From Aldehydirespirator sp965203575 (GTDB taxonomy: Bacteria > Actinomycetota > Acidimicrobiia > Acidimicrobiales > Aldehydirespiratoraceae), in the NCBI GenBank assembly GCA_965203575.1, contig OZ241894.1, positions 3,596,001-3,660,000 of the forward strand: a stretch of DNA of 64,000 nucleotides. Direction: 5' to 3'. Of the stretch, positions 9,004 to 16,662 are shown piece by piece. Both the position numbers and the translations under genes were made by a program. The stretch's first letter is position 1; each line of letters starts with the position of its first letter. The notes beneath the pieces are model-generated. The model searched no databases, was not told the DNA's origin, and saw nothing but the letters and a program-made list of their open reading frames with translations.

Positions 9004-9056
9004 CCGGCCAGGACCTCAATGACTGGCCGGGACCGCAATGACCGGCCAGGACCTCA
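9000..9056 (+). repeat. Triple 19-bp tandem repeat at a stop/start junction
   Basis: Three copies of a 19-bp unit beginning ATGACYGGCC start at 9000, 9019 and 9038. The first contains the ATGA overlapping the RidA stop, the third contains the real start of the amidohydrolase. Because 19 is not a multiple of three, the upstream ATGs are out of frame with the amidohydrolase; the first opens a 13-codon reading frame ending just before the true start. Confidence 0.95.
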
Positions 9057-10306
9057 ACGTGGTGGGCGCGGCAGCGGTGGCGCTGGTTCGCGACCGCGGC
9101 GGCCCCCGAGCCGGCGTTCTCCAGGACGAGATGGACGTGATCGACGACGGAGCGGTCGCCATCCGGGACGGGCTGATCGTCGCCGCGGGACCGGCCGACG
9201 ACGTGCTGTCCGCGTGGGGCGACCCGGCGGTTGCCCGGCTCGACGCCACCGGCAGGACCGTGCTTCCGGGCCTGGTCGAGTGCCACTCCCATCCGATCTT
9301 CGGGGGCGAGCGCCACGAGGAGTACGCCGAGCGTCTCGGCGGCGCCTCGCTGGCCGAGGTGGCCGCCCGCGGCGGTGGCATCTGGTCCAGCGTCGTCGCC
9401 AGCCGGACCGCCTCGGACGATGACCTGAGCGTCCGGCTGGAGACGGCCTACCGGCGGATACTGGCCGGGGGCGCCACCACCCTCGAGGTCAAGTCGGGCT
9501 ACGGCCTGACCGTCGACGAGGAACTGCGCGAACTGCGCCTGCTCGAAGACTCCCGACGACTGACGCCGCTGGAACTCGTCATCACGTTCCTCGGCGCCCA
9601 CGTGGTGCCGCGCGACATCGGCGCGGGCGACGGCGGCGCCGCGGCCGGCGAGGCCTACACCGACCTCATCGCCGCCGAGATGCTGCCCGCGGTCGCTCAG
9701 CAGGGCATCGCCCAGTTCCACGACGTGACCGTCGAGGACGGGCTGTTCACTCCCGCCCAGGCCCAGCGCCTCATCCGTGCGGGCCGCGAGGCGGGGCTCC
9801 CGCCGCGGGTCCATGCCGACGCCTGGAAGCCGTCGCAGGGATGGGCCACCGCCGCGGGCGAGCGGGCCGTGTCCGCGGAGCATCTCACCTACACGCCCGA
9901 CGACGAGATCCGCGACATCGGATCGACCCGGACGGTCGCGGTGTTGCTGCCGGTGGCCGAGCTGATCTACATGACCGACCGGCGCGCCAACGCCCGCCTG
10001 TTCATCGGCAACGACGTGCCCGTCGCCATCGCGACCGACTACTGCTCGTCGATCCACGCCACATCTCTGCTGCAGACCATGGGCCTGGCCGCGCCTTGGT
10101 TCCGGCTGACGCCCGCGGAAGCGGTCGTCGGGGCCACCCTCAACGCGGCCTACAGCCTCGGCCTCCAGGACCGGTGCGGATCACTGGACGCCGGCAAGCG
10201 CGGCGACCTGATCGTGCTCGACTGCCCCCACCCCAACGAGATGTTCCTCGCGCCCGGCGCTCCCCTCCTCGCCGACATCGTCATCGAGGGCAGGCCTCTC
10301 CGGTGA
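9038..10306 (+). CDS. Imidazolonepropionase-like amidohydrolase
   Basis: A 422-residue amidohydrolase-superfamily enzyme with the HutI pattern: metal ligands in PGLVECHSHPIFGGERHEEY, the conserved AARGGGIWSSV, the lysine region TTLEVKSGYGL, a ligand in RVHADAW, EHLTYT, and the C-terminal aspartate in AIATDYCSS. HutI hydrolyses the imidazolone ring of imidazolonepropionate to formiminoglutamate. Here no other hut genes are near, while an amine dehydrogenase and a monooxygenase are, so a related ring such as imidazolone acetate is plausible (inference). The start at 9038 is the last of three tandem ATG-containing repeats. Confidence 0.85.
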   Translation: MTGQDLNVVGAAAVALVRDRGGPRAGVLQDEMDVIDDGAVAIRDGLIVAAGPADDVLSAWGDPAVARLDATGRTVLPGLVECHSHPIFGGERHEEYAERLGGASLAEVAARGGGIWSSVVASRTASDDDLSVRLETAYRRILAGGATTLEVKSGYGLTVDEELRELRLLEDSRRLTPLELVITFLGAHVVPRDIGAGDGGAAAGEAYTDLIAAEMLPAVAQQGIAQFHDVTVEDGLFTPAQAQRLIRAGREAGLPPRVHADAWKPSQGWATAAGERAVSAEHLTYTPDDEIRDIGSTRTVAVLLPVAELIYMTDRRANARLFIGNDVPVAIATDYCSSIHATSLLQTMGLAAPWFRLTPAEAVVGATLNAAYSLGLQDRCGSLDAGKRGDLIVLDCPHPNEMFLAPGAPLLADIVIEGRPLR

Positions 10307-10393
10307 CGGGCCGGACCCGCAGCACCCCGTCGCGCCGCCGGGCCGGAGCAGCCGCCGCGAGCGAACCCTGACCACCAACCCATAGGAGTCCAC

Positions 10394-12469
10394 ATGCGAG
10401 ATCCAAGATATGACGTGCTGTTCGAACCGGTGCCGATCGGCCCGCTGACGGCCAAGAACCGGTTCTTCCAGGTGCCCCACTGCAACGGCATGGGCTACCG
10501 CGATCCGGTCGCCCACGCCGAGATGCGGGCGGTCAAGGCCGAGGGCGGCTGGGCAGTGGTGTGCACCGAGATGGCCGAGATCCATTACACGTCCGAGATC
10601 ACGCCGTTCATCGAGGCCCGCGTCTGGGACGACTGCGACATCCCGGCGCTGGCCCTGGCGGCCGAGCGGGTCCACGACTGCGGTGCGCTCGCGGCGATCG
10701 AGCTCGCCTACCCCGGAATGAACGGGCCGAACCTGCACTCGCGGGTCGCTCCGCTGGGCCCGGCCCATCTTCCCGTCGCCTCGTTCAGCGCCTACCCGTT
10801 GCAGGCCCGGGTCATGACCAAGCGGGACATCGCCGATCTGCGCCGCTGGCACCGCCAGGCCGTGGCCCGGTCGCTGAGAGCCGGGTTCGACCTCGTGTAC
10901 GTGTACGCCGGCCACGCCCTCGGGGGGATCCACCACTTCCTGTCGCGCCGCTACAACCAGCGGACCGACTCCTACGGCGGCAGCCTGAAGAACCGGATGC
11001 GGCTGCTGCGAGAGCTGCTGGAGGACGCCGCCGAGGAGGTGGACGGCCAGGGTGCGGTGGGCTGCCGGATCACTGTCGAGGAGTCGGCCCACGAGCACGG
11101 CATCGACCGGGCCGAGATCGAGGAGGTGATCGGCGAGCTGGGCGAGATCCCCGACCTGTGGGACTTCGTGCCCGGCAGCTGGGAGGACGACAGCGTCACG
11201 TCTCGCTTCAGCGCCGAGGCCCACGAGGAGCAGTGGGTGCGGGGCCTGAAGGCCCTCACCTCCAAGCCGGTGGTCGGCGTCGGCCGCTTCACATCGCCGG
11301 ACACGATGGTCCGCATGATCCGTCAGGGCATTCTCGACTTCATCGGCGCGGCCCGGCCCTCCATCGCCGACCCGTTCCTGCCCCTCAAGATCGAGGAGGG
11401 CCGCCCCGAGGACATCCGCGAGTGCATCGGCTGCAACGTCTGCGTGTCGGGGGACTTCACCATGTCGCCCATCCGCTGCACCCAGAACCCGGCTATGGGC
11501 GAGGAGTGGCGCCGGGGCTGGCATCCCGAGCGCTACCGCGCCCGCCACGCCGAGGAGCGGGTGCTGGTGGTGGGCGCTGGCCCGGCCGGCCTGGAGGCGG
11601 CCATGGCGCTGGGCAAGAGGGGCTATGAGGTTGTGCTGGTCGAGAAGTCCCGCACCCTGGGCGGGCGGGTGACGGCGGAGGCCCGGCTGCCGGGGCTGGC
11701 CGAGTGGATCCGGGTGGTGGACTACCGCGTGGGCCAGATCTCCCGGCTCGACAACGTCGAGCACTACATGGAGAGCAACATGACTGCCGCGGAGGCCCTC
11801 TCCTACGGCTTCGACCACATCGCGGTGGCCACCGGGTCGGAGTGGCGACGTGACGGTGTGGGCCGCTGGCACACCCGGCCCGACACCATGCCGATCGGCG
11901 GCCTGCCGGTCCTCACCCCCGACGACGTCATGGCCGGCTCACGCCCCGAAGGCAGCCGGGTGGCCGTCTTCGACGACGACCACTACTACCTGGGGGGCGT
12001 CCTGGCCGAACTGCTGCGAGCCGAGGGCTACGAAGTGGTGCTCGTCACCCCCGAGGCGGTCGTATCGGCGTGGACGTTCCACACCATGGAGCAGCACCGC
12101 ATCCAGGCCCGGATCATCGAGGCCGGAATCGAGCTGCACACCTCCACTGCGGTCTCCGCCGTGCTCGACACCGGACTGCGCACCCAGTGCGCCTTCACCG
12201 GGCGGGAGGGCGACCTCGCCGCCGACGCCGTAGTGCTGGTCACCGCCCGCCTGCCCGAGGACAGCCTGTTGCAGGACCTGCTCACCCGGCACGAGGAGTG
12301 GACCGGACAGGGCTTGCGCAGCGTCCGGGCCATCGGCGACGCCCTAGCCCCAAGCACTATCGCCGCCGCCGTGTGGGAAGGCCGCCGCTACGCCGAGGAA
12401 CTGGAGGCCCCCACCGACAGCTCCGACGCCACCCCCTACCGCCGCGAGTTGACCGCCCTGCCCTCGTAA
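10394..12469 (+). CDS. Trimethylamine/histamine dehydrogenase-like iron-sulfur flavoprotein
   Basis: A 691-residue protein collinear with trimethylamine dehydrogenase: FMN-binding TIM barrel, one [4Fe-4S] cluster, then FAD/NAD-like domains. Seen: Cys30 in QVPHC (6-S-cysteinyl-FMN cysteine), Tyr171/His174 in VYAGH and Asp266 (catalytic set), cluster cysteines 344, 347, 350 and 362, and VLVVGAGPAGLEA. Two of the three aromatic residues that cage trimethylammonium in the methylotroph enzyme are replaced: Met60 for Tyr60 and Asp354 for Trp355; Trp263 is kept. As I recall, histamine dehydrogenase also has an acidic residue at the 355 site, so a primary imidazole or aryl amine is favoured. Such enzymes deaminate oxidatively and pass electrons to ETF. 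RBS AGGAG at 10384. Confidence 0.9.
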   Translation: MRDPRYDVLFEPVPIGPLTAKNRFFQVPHCNGMGYRDPVAHAEMRAVKAEGGWAVVCTEMAEIHYTSEITPFIEARVWDDCDIPALALAAERVHDCGALAAIELAYPGMNGPNLHSRVAPLGPAHLPVASFSAYPLQARVMTKRDIADLRRWHRQAVARSLRAGFDLVYVYAGHALGGIHHFLSRRYNQRTDSYGGSLKNRMRLLRELLEDAAEEVDGQGAVGCRITVEESAHEHGIDRAEIEEVIGELGEIPDLWDFVPGSWEDDSVTSRFSAEAHEEQWVRGLKALTSKPVVGVGRFTSPDTMVRMIRQGILDFIGAARPSIADPFLPLKIEEGRPEDIRECIGCNVCVSGDFTMSPIRCTQNPAMGEEWRRGWHPERYRARHAEERVLVVGAGPAGLEAAMALGKRGYEVVLVEKSRTLGGRVTAEARLPGLAEWIRVVDYRVGQISRLDNVEHYMESNMTAAEALSYGFDHIAVATGSEWRRDGVGRWHTRPDTMPIGGLPVLTPDDVMAGSRPEGSRVAVFDDDHYYLGGVLAELLRAEGYEVVLVTPEAVVSAWTFHTMEQHRIQARIIEAGIELHTSTAVSAVLDTGLRTQCAFTGREGDLAADAVVLVTARLPEDSLLQDLLTRHEEWTGQGLRSVRAIGDALAPSTIAAAVWEGRRYAEELEAPTDSSDATPYRRELTALPS

Positions 12470-12727
12470 GTCGAACACCGCGTCGCCGGCCTACCCATTG
12501 GCGCGTGCTCTGCGGGCGTTGCGTCGATGAACCAGCGCGGCGCCGCCGAGCAGGACAACCCCCGAGTCGAGGTCGTCCTGCTGGGTGCTGACTCGATAGA
12601 AGCCATCAAGGTCGGGATCGGGTCATGTCAGTCATGCTCGTTTGGACGTTGCCGCCACGCCCCGGGTTCCCGGACACGAGCAGATGCTCCCGGCGGCGGG
12701 AGCTATTTGTCAAGATTCGCGCGGCCG
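12470..12727. other. Gap between amine operon and two-component system
   Basis: About 260 bp without an intact gene. On the minus strand, codons ending at the TAG of 12491-12493 (12491-12622) encode a hydrophobic stretch VVLLGGAALV followed by HRRNARRAR, resembling the C-terminal anchor of a surface protein, but there is no start codon or domain upstream, so it looks like a gene remnant. No convincing terminator was found. Confidence 0.4.
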
Positions 12728-14380
12728 TCAGGGGGTTGCGGGCAGGATGACGGTGAAGCGGGCTCCTCCCAGGGGGGAGTCTTCGACGGTGATCCGGCCG
12801 CCCAGTTCGGTGACGAGGGCTTTGACCACGGCCAGGCCCAGCCCGGCGCCTCCGGTGTCGCGGCTGCGGGCTTCGGAGAGGCGGGTGAAGCGCTCGAAGA
12901 TCCGGTCGCGGTCGGCTTCGTCGATTCCGGGGCCGTCGTCGTCGATGCTGAGCACTGCCTCGCGGCCCGCCGCCGGGGCCGGGTCCGCCGCTGGGCGGGT
13001 CGTCAAGCTCACCGCGGCGTGCTGGCGGGCATGGTGGGCTGCGTTGTCGAGCAGGTGGGCGACGATGCGGCCGGCGCGGTCGGGCGCGGCGGTCACCCTG
13101 CCGGCGGAGACGGCGCTCACGTCGATGGGGACGGCCCGGCTTCTGGCCGCCTCCTCCAGGACGATGTCGTCGAGGTCGATGGCCTCGGCCGGCCTCGGGC
13201 TGCGGCTCTCGTCGTGGCGGGCCAGGACCAGCAGGTCGTCGACGATGCGCTGCAGTCGCTCGGCCTCAACGAGCACGCCGGCTGCGAGATCGGCGACCGG
13301 CGAGCCTGCGGGTCCCTGCAGGGCGACCTCGGCTTCGCTGTGCAGCACCGCGACCGGGGTTCTCAGTTCGTGGGAGGCGTCGGACACGAACTGCCGCAGC
13401 CGGGTGTCGCTGTTCTCGAGCCGGTCGAGCATGGCGTTCATGGTGGCTGCCAGCCGGTCGATCTCGTCGCCGGTGCCGGGTTGGGGGACCCGTTCGCCCA
13501 GCGTCCCGGCGTTGATCTGTTGGACCTGCTCGGTGATTCGCTCCACCGGGCGCAGGGCCCGTCCGGTGATCATCCAGGCCGCCAGCGCCGCGGCCAGCAC
13601 CGCGAGCGGGGTCGCGAACCACATGATGGACCGGACGCGGTCGACGCTGCGGATCACATTGCTGACGTCGGCTGCGACCACGAAGTCGGTACCGCCCAGG
13701 TTGCGGCTGGCGAAGGCGATCCGCTGGGCGGTTCGGAACCGCCGGTCGTCGGGACCGGCGAGGCTCGACTGGTCCTTGGGCACGGCCGGCTCGAACCCGA
13801 CCGTCCTGTAGATCAGGTCGTTCAGGCCGAAGACGGTGATGACCGGGTAATCCACTGAGGCCGGCTCGATCAGCGTTGCTGCGGCGACGTCGGTGACGGA
13901 GAAGGCGGCGATTACGCCGTTGCTCATGACCACCGGCACGCCCGACCGGCGGTCCGATCGGGTGATGCCGAGCAGGCCGTCGAGGTGTCCGAGGCGGTCG
14001 AGGTCGATCAGAGCCTCGTGGATTCTCCGGGCCTCGTCCACCAGGAAGGGGACCTCGCCAGCGCTGAATCCGCTCATCTCGATCTCCGGCGGGATGTCCT
14101 GCGGGAAACTGCCGTCTGACTGCGCGAACTGCTCGGCCGTGATCTCTCCGCCCGTATACGAGCGGCGCATGAGGTCGAGCAGGGGTCCGATGTACTCGGC
14201 CTGACCGGCGGCTGCCTCGTCGAACACGTCGTCGAGCAGCGCCTGCTCCACCCGGTCCGGGCCGATGACAGTCGCCGGCACCAGCACCACCGCCGCGGCC
14301 AGCCCGACCAGCACGGTCATCCGAGCCCGCACCGTCAACCGGGGCAGCCGCCGAGCCGGCGCCGCCCGGCGCCGTGTCAT
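12728..14380 (-). CDS. Sensor histidine kinase
   Basis: A 550-residue membrane sensor kinase. Two membrane segments (about residues 22-40 and 245-268) flank an extracytoplasmic sensing domain of roughly 200 residues; a HAMP domain follows (RALRPVERITEQVQQI), then HisKA with the phosphoacceptor in SDASHELRTPV and HATPase_c with the N-box LLDNAAHHA, DDGPGID and GGAGLGLAVVKAL. It starts at ATG 14380, overlapping the response-regulator stop by 4 bp (ATGA), so the pair is coupled. The signal is unknown; the adjacent divergent secreted protein is the likely output. Confidence 0.92.
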   Translation of the reverse strand: MTRRRAAPARRLPRLTVRARMTVLVGLAAAVVLVPATVIGPDRVEQALLDDVFDEAAAGQAEYIGPLLDLMRRSYTGGEITAEQFAQSDGSFPQDIPPEIEMSGFSAGEVPFLVDEARRIHEALIDLDRLGHLDGLLGITRSDRRSGVPVVMSNGVIAAFSVTDVAAATLIEPASVDYPVITVFGLNDLIYRTVGFEPAVPKDQSSLAGPDDRRFRTAQRIAFASRNLGGTDFVVAADVSNVIRSVDRVRSIMWFATPLAVLAAALAAWMITGRALRPVERITEQVQQINAGTLGERVPQPGTGDEIDRLAATMNAMLDRLENSDTRLRQFVSDASHELRTPVAVLHSEAEVALQGPAGSPVADLAAGVLVEAERLQRIVDDLLVLARHDESRSPRPAEAIDLDDIVLEEAARSRAVPIDVSAVSAGRVTAAPDRAGRIVAHLLDNAAHHARQHAAVSLTTRPAADPAPAAGREAVLSIDDDGPGIDEADRDRIFERFTRLSEARSRDTGGAGLGLAVVKALVTELGGRITVEDSPLGGARFTVILPATP

Positions 14381-15045
14381 CTCGTCACCTGGTAGCCGAC
14401 GCCGCGGACTGTGCGGATCGATCGGGTGCCGAAGGGCCGGTCGATCTTGCGCCTCAGGTAGCCGATGTAGACCTCGACGATGTTGGGGTCGCCGTCGAAG
14501 TCGAAGCCCCACACTGCGTGGAGCAGCTCCTGTTTGGGGACCACCTCGGGGGCCCGGCTCATCAGTGCGTGCAGCACTGCCAGCTCTCTGGGGGTGAGCT
14601 CGATGCCGGTGTCGCCCCGCAGGCATTGGCGGGTGCCCGGGTCGAGGCTCAGGTCGCCGACTTCCAGCACGAGCGAGGGCTGGGCCTGCCCGCGGCGCAT
14701 CAGGGTCCTCAGGCGGGCTGTCAGCACCACCAGCGAGAAGGGCTTGCGGAGGTAGTCGTCGGCGCCGAGGTCGAGGCCCTCGGCCTCGTCGTACTCGCCG
14801 TCTTTGGCCGTGAGCATCAGGATCGGCACCCAGTTGTCCTCGGCTCTCAGAGTGCGGCAGATCCTGTAGCCGTTCATGCCCGGCAGCAGGATGTCCAACA
14901 CGACCGCCGCGTAGCGCCCCTCGCGGGCCCGCCACAGGCCGTCGAGGCCGTCATGCACCGCATCGACGACGAAACCTTCGGCCTCGAGGCCGTGTTTGAT
15001 CGCGGTCGCCAGCCGCTGCTCGTCCTCGACGACCAGGATCCGCAT
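14377..15045 (-). CDS. OmpR/PhoB-family response regulator
   Basis: A 222-residue regulator: receiver domain with acidic pocket VVEDE, phosphoacceptor Asp in VLDILLPGMNG and conserved Lys in LRKPF, followed by a winged-helix DNA-binding domain (ELTPRELAVLHAL to SIRTVRGVGYQVTR). It is co-transcribed with the histidine kinase. Directly upstream, between it and the divergent secreted-protein gene, lie three TCTCAG repeats with helical spacing, the arrangement used by OmpR-type dimers, so it probably regulates both directions. Confidence 0.93.
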   Translation of the reverse strand: MRILVVEDEQRLATAIKHGLEAEGFVVDAVHDGLDGLWRAREGRYAAVVLDILLPGMNGYRICRTLRAEDNWVPILMLTAKDGEYDEAEGLDLGADDYLRKPFSLVVLTARLRTLMRRGQAQPSLVLEVGDLSLDPGTRQCLRGDTGIELTPRELAVLHALMSRAPEVVPKQELLHAVWGFDFDGDPNIVEVYIGYLRRKIDRPFGTRSIRTVRGVGYQVTR

Positions 15046-15087
15046 GCCGCCAGTCTGCCCGAACTCCGCCGATCGGTTGTCGGCAAC

Positions 15088-15124
15088 CTGAGAATGCTCT
15101 CAGTTGCTCTCAGGCTGGTCTCAG
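15088..15124. promoter_or_regulatory. Phased TCTCAG direct repeats, probable response-regulator operator
   Basis: TCTCAG occurs at 15098, 15108 and 15119 (10- and 11-bp spacing), and the first forms a palindrome with CTGAGA at 15088-15093. The cluster lies in the 157-bp divergent region between the response regulator and the secreted-protein gene. Confidence 0.6.
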
Positions 15125-15202
15125 GGAGTGTCTGCCATGGTGGGCGCCCGACGGACCGGGAAGGCCCGGTCCGATGCAACCCACATGACAAGGAGAAAAG
15201 TA

Positions 15203-15733
15203 ATGCCATCCACCATCCTCCCCCCGACTGAGAGCGTCGGGGCGCCGGCGGACGCGGAGCCCCGACGGCGGTCGCGCCCGCGCCGCCGCCCGGTGCTGGT
15301 CGGCGCCGTCGCCGCGATCGCGGCACTGGCCCTGCTGGGCGCCGGCTGGGTCGCGGTCCCGGCCGGCGCCCAGGACGAGGCGCCCGACCCCGACGGCGAC
15401 GCCGCCGACGTGTCCTACGAGCAGTGCGTGGAAGCCGCCCTCGCGGCTCTGGGCCCGGTCGAGGAGGCCTCCAGCGAAGGGACGGTCCCCGACGCCGGGA
15501 CCGGCGATCCGGTCGATCCGGTGAAGGGCGCCCCCGGCGACGGCGGGACGATCCCCGATCCGCCGGGCGACGAGGAGGTGCATCCGAACAGCCCGGCCCA
15601 CGAGATGTGCACCGAGGACTGCCCCGAGGGCGAGCAGTGCCCCAGGCCCACCGAGTTCACCGTCGTCCGCGACGACAACGTCGAGACGATCAGCTTCGAG
15701 AACCCCGAGCCCGAAGGCGACCCCGCCGACTAG
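15203..15733 (+). CDS. Small acidic secreted or membrane-anchored protein
   Basis: A 176-residue protein with an Arg-rich N-terminus (about residues 14-31) followed by one hydrophobic segment (VLVGAVAAIAALALLGAGWV) and an acidic, Pro/Gly/Asp-rich exported part containing six cysteines (including CTEDCPEGEQC). No known domain recognised. ATG 15203 is preferred because AGGAGA lies 7 bp upstream; an in-frame ATG at 15185 lacks this. It is divergent from the two-component system and shares its repeat-containing upstream region, so it is the likely regulated target. The cysteines could form disulfides or bind metal. Confidence 0.65.
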   Translation: MPSTILPPTESVGAPADAEPRRRSRPRRRPVLVGAVAAIAALALLGAGWVAVPAGAQDEAPDPDGDAADVSYEQCVEAALAALGPVEEASSEGTVPDAGTGDPVDPVKGAPGDGGTIPDPPGDEEVHPNSPAHEMCTEDCPEGEQCPRPTEFTVVRDDNVETISFENPEPEGDPAD

Positions 15734-16409
15734 AGCGAGCCCGAGGCCCGAGTACTTCGTTCGGGACATCCAATATCATGCCGGCGGCAGCACCCCCGGT
15801 CTTCTGATCCTTCGTTTCGTCACGAGGCCGTACGGTTCGCCGTTGAGTGCTGCCCTTCGGGGTTCGAACTTCTGCGTGGGCTCGACTGCGTTCGCGATCC
15901 CCGACAGCCCCAACCACGTCATCTATTGGAGAAACGTCGACTTGGCATGGTCGGTCGGCGATCAGGTGCCGCTGAGCATCGGATCCTCCTGCGCATCGGC
16001 CACGACGCCGGTGCCGACCACGACCACGACGCCGGCGTCCACGCCCGAGCCCCAGGACACGACGCCACAGGATGAGCGGGACTCCCAGCAGCAGCAGACC
16101 GGGCAGTTGGAGGTGGTGGAGAAGCCGGGCGCGGTGCTTGGCCTGCGACTGGCGACCAAGGATGTCACCAAGGTGGTCGTGCGTTGGCAGGCCCCCGACG
16201 CCGGCGGCGCGCCCGACCGCTACATAGTGCATCTCAAGCCGGCGGACGGCGGCAGCGGCAAGACCAAGCGGCCCAACGCGCACCGGACGCGCAGCACCTT
16301 CCGCGGCCTGACGCCCGGCAAGACCTACCAGGTCTGGGTGCGGGCCCAGAACGACGCCGGCAAGGGCGAGCGCACCCATGCCAGCATCACCCTGCCCCCG
16401 CCGGAGTAA
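15734..16409 (+). pseudogene. 3' fragment of a fibronectin type III surface protein
   Basis: The frame is open from the end of the previous gene to the TAA at 16407-16409 but no ATG/GTG with a ribosome site begins it; the nearest start is a TTG at 15843. The N-terminal part (IYWRNVDLAWSVGDQVPLSI) resembles the C-terminal edge of a repeated surface domain of actinobacterial adhesins, then comes a Thr/Pro/Gln linker and a complete fibronectin III domain (VVVRWQAPDAGGAPDRYIVH to GLTPGKTYQVWVRAQN). It is best read as the end of a larger, 5'-deleted cell-surface protein; a short functional protein from the TTG cannot be excluded. Confidence 0.5.
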
Positions 16410-16544
16410 CCGAGGGGGCCGGTCTCGCGAGCGGTCCAGGGCTTCCCGCCACCAAGCACCCGCCAAACGGCCCAGCCCCTATGCACTCAACCCCAGGGTT
16501 CGTCACTTGGCAGGACGTAGCCCTCGTCCCTCAGCGCGAGCGCG

Positions 16545-16662
16545 AGGCGACAGCGTCACGCCGCGCTTCAGCGCCGAGGCCCATGAGGAGGAGTGGGTGC
16601 GGGGCCTCAAGGCTCTCACATCCAAGCCGGTGGTCAGGGTCGGCCGCTTCACGTCCTACTGA
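16545..16662 (+). pseudogene. Fossil fragment of an amine-dehydrogenase gene
   Basis: This stretch aligns without gaps to 11185-11296 of the intact trimethylamine/histamine-dehydrogenase-like gene at about 90% identity and encodes RFSAEAHEEEWVRGLKALTS and KPVVRVGRFTS before a TGA. Only about 37 codons survive, with no start or domain context. It shows that a second copy or a partial duplication once existed 5.4 kb downstream. It overlaps the 3' end of the convergent glucosidase gene. Confidence 0.8.
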
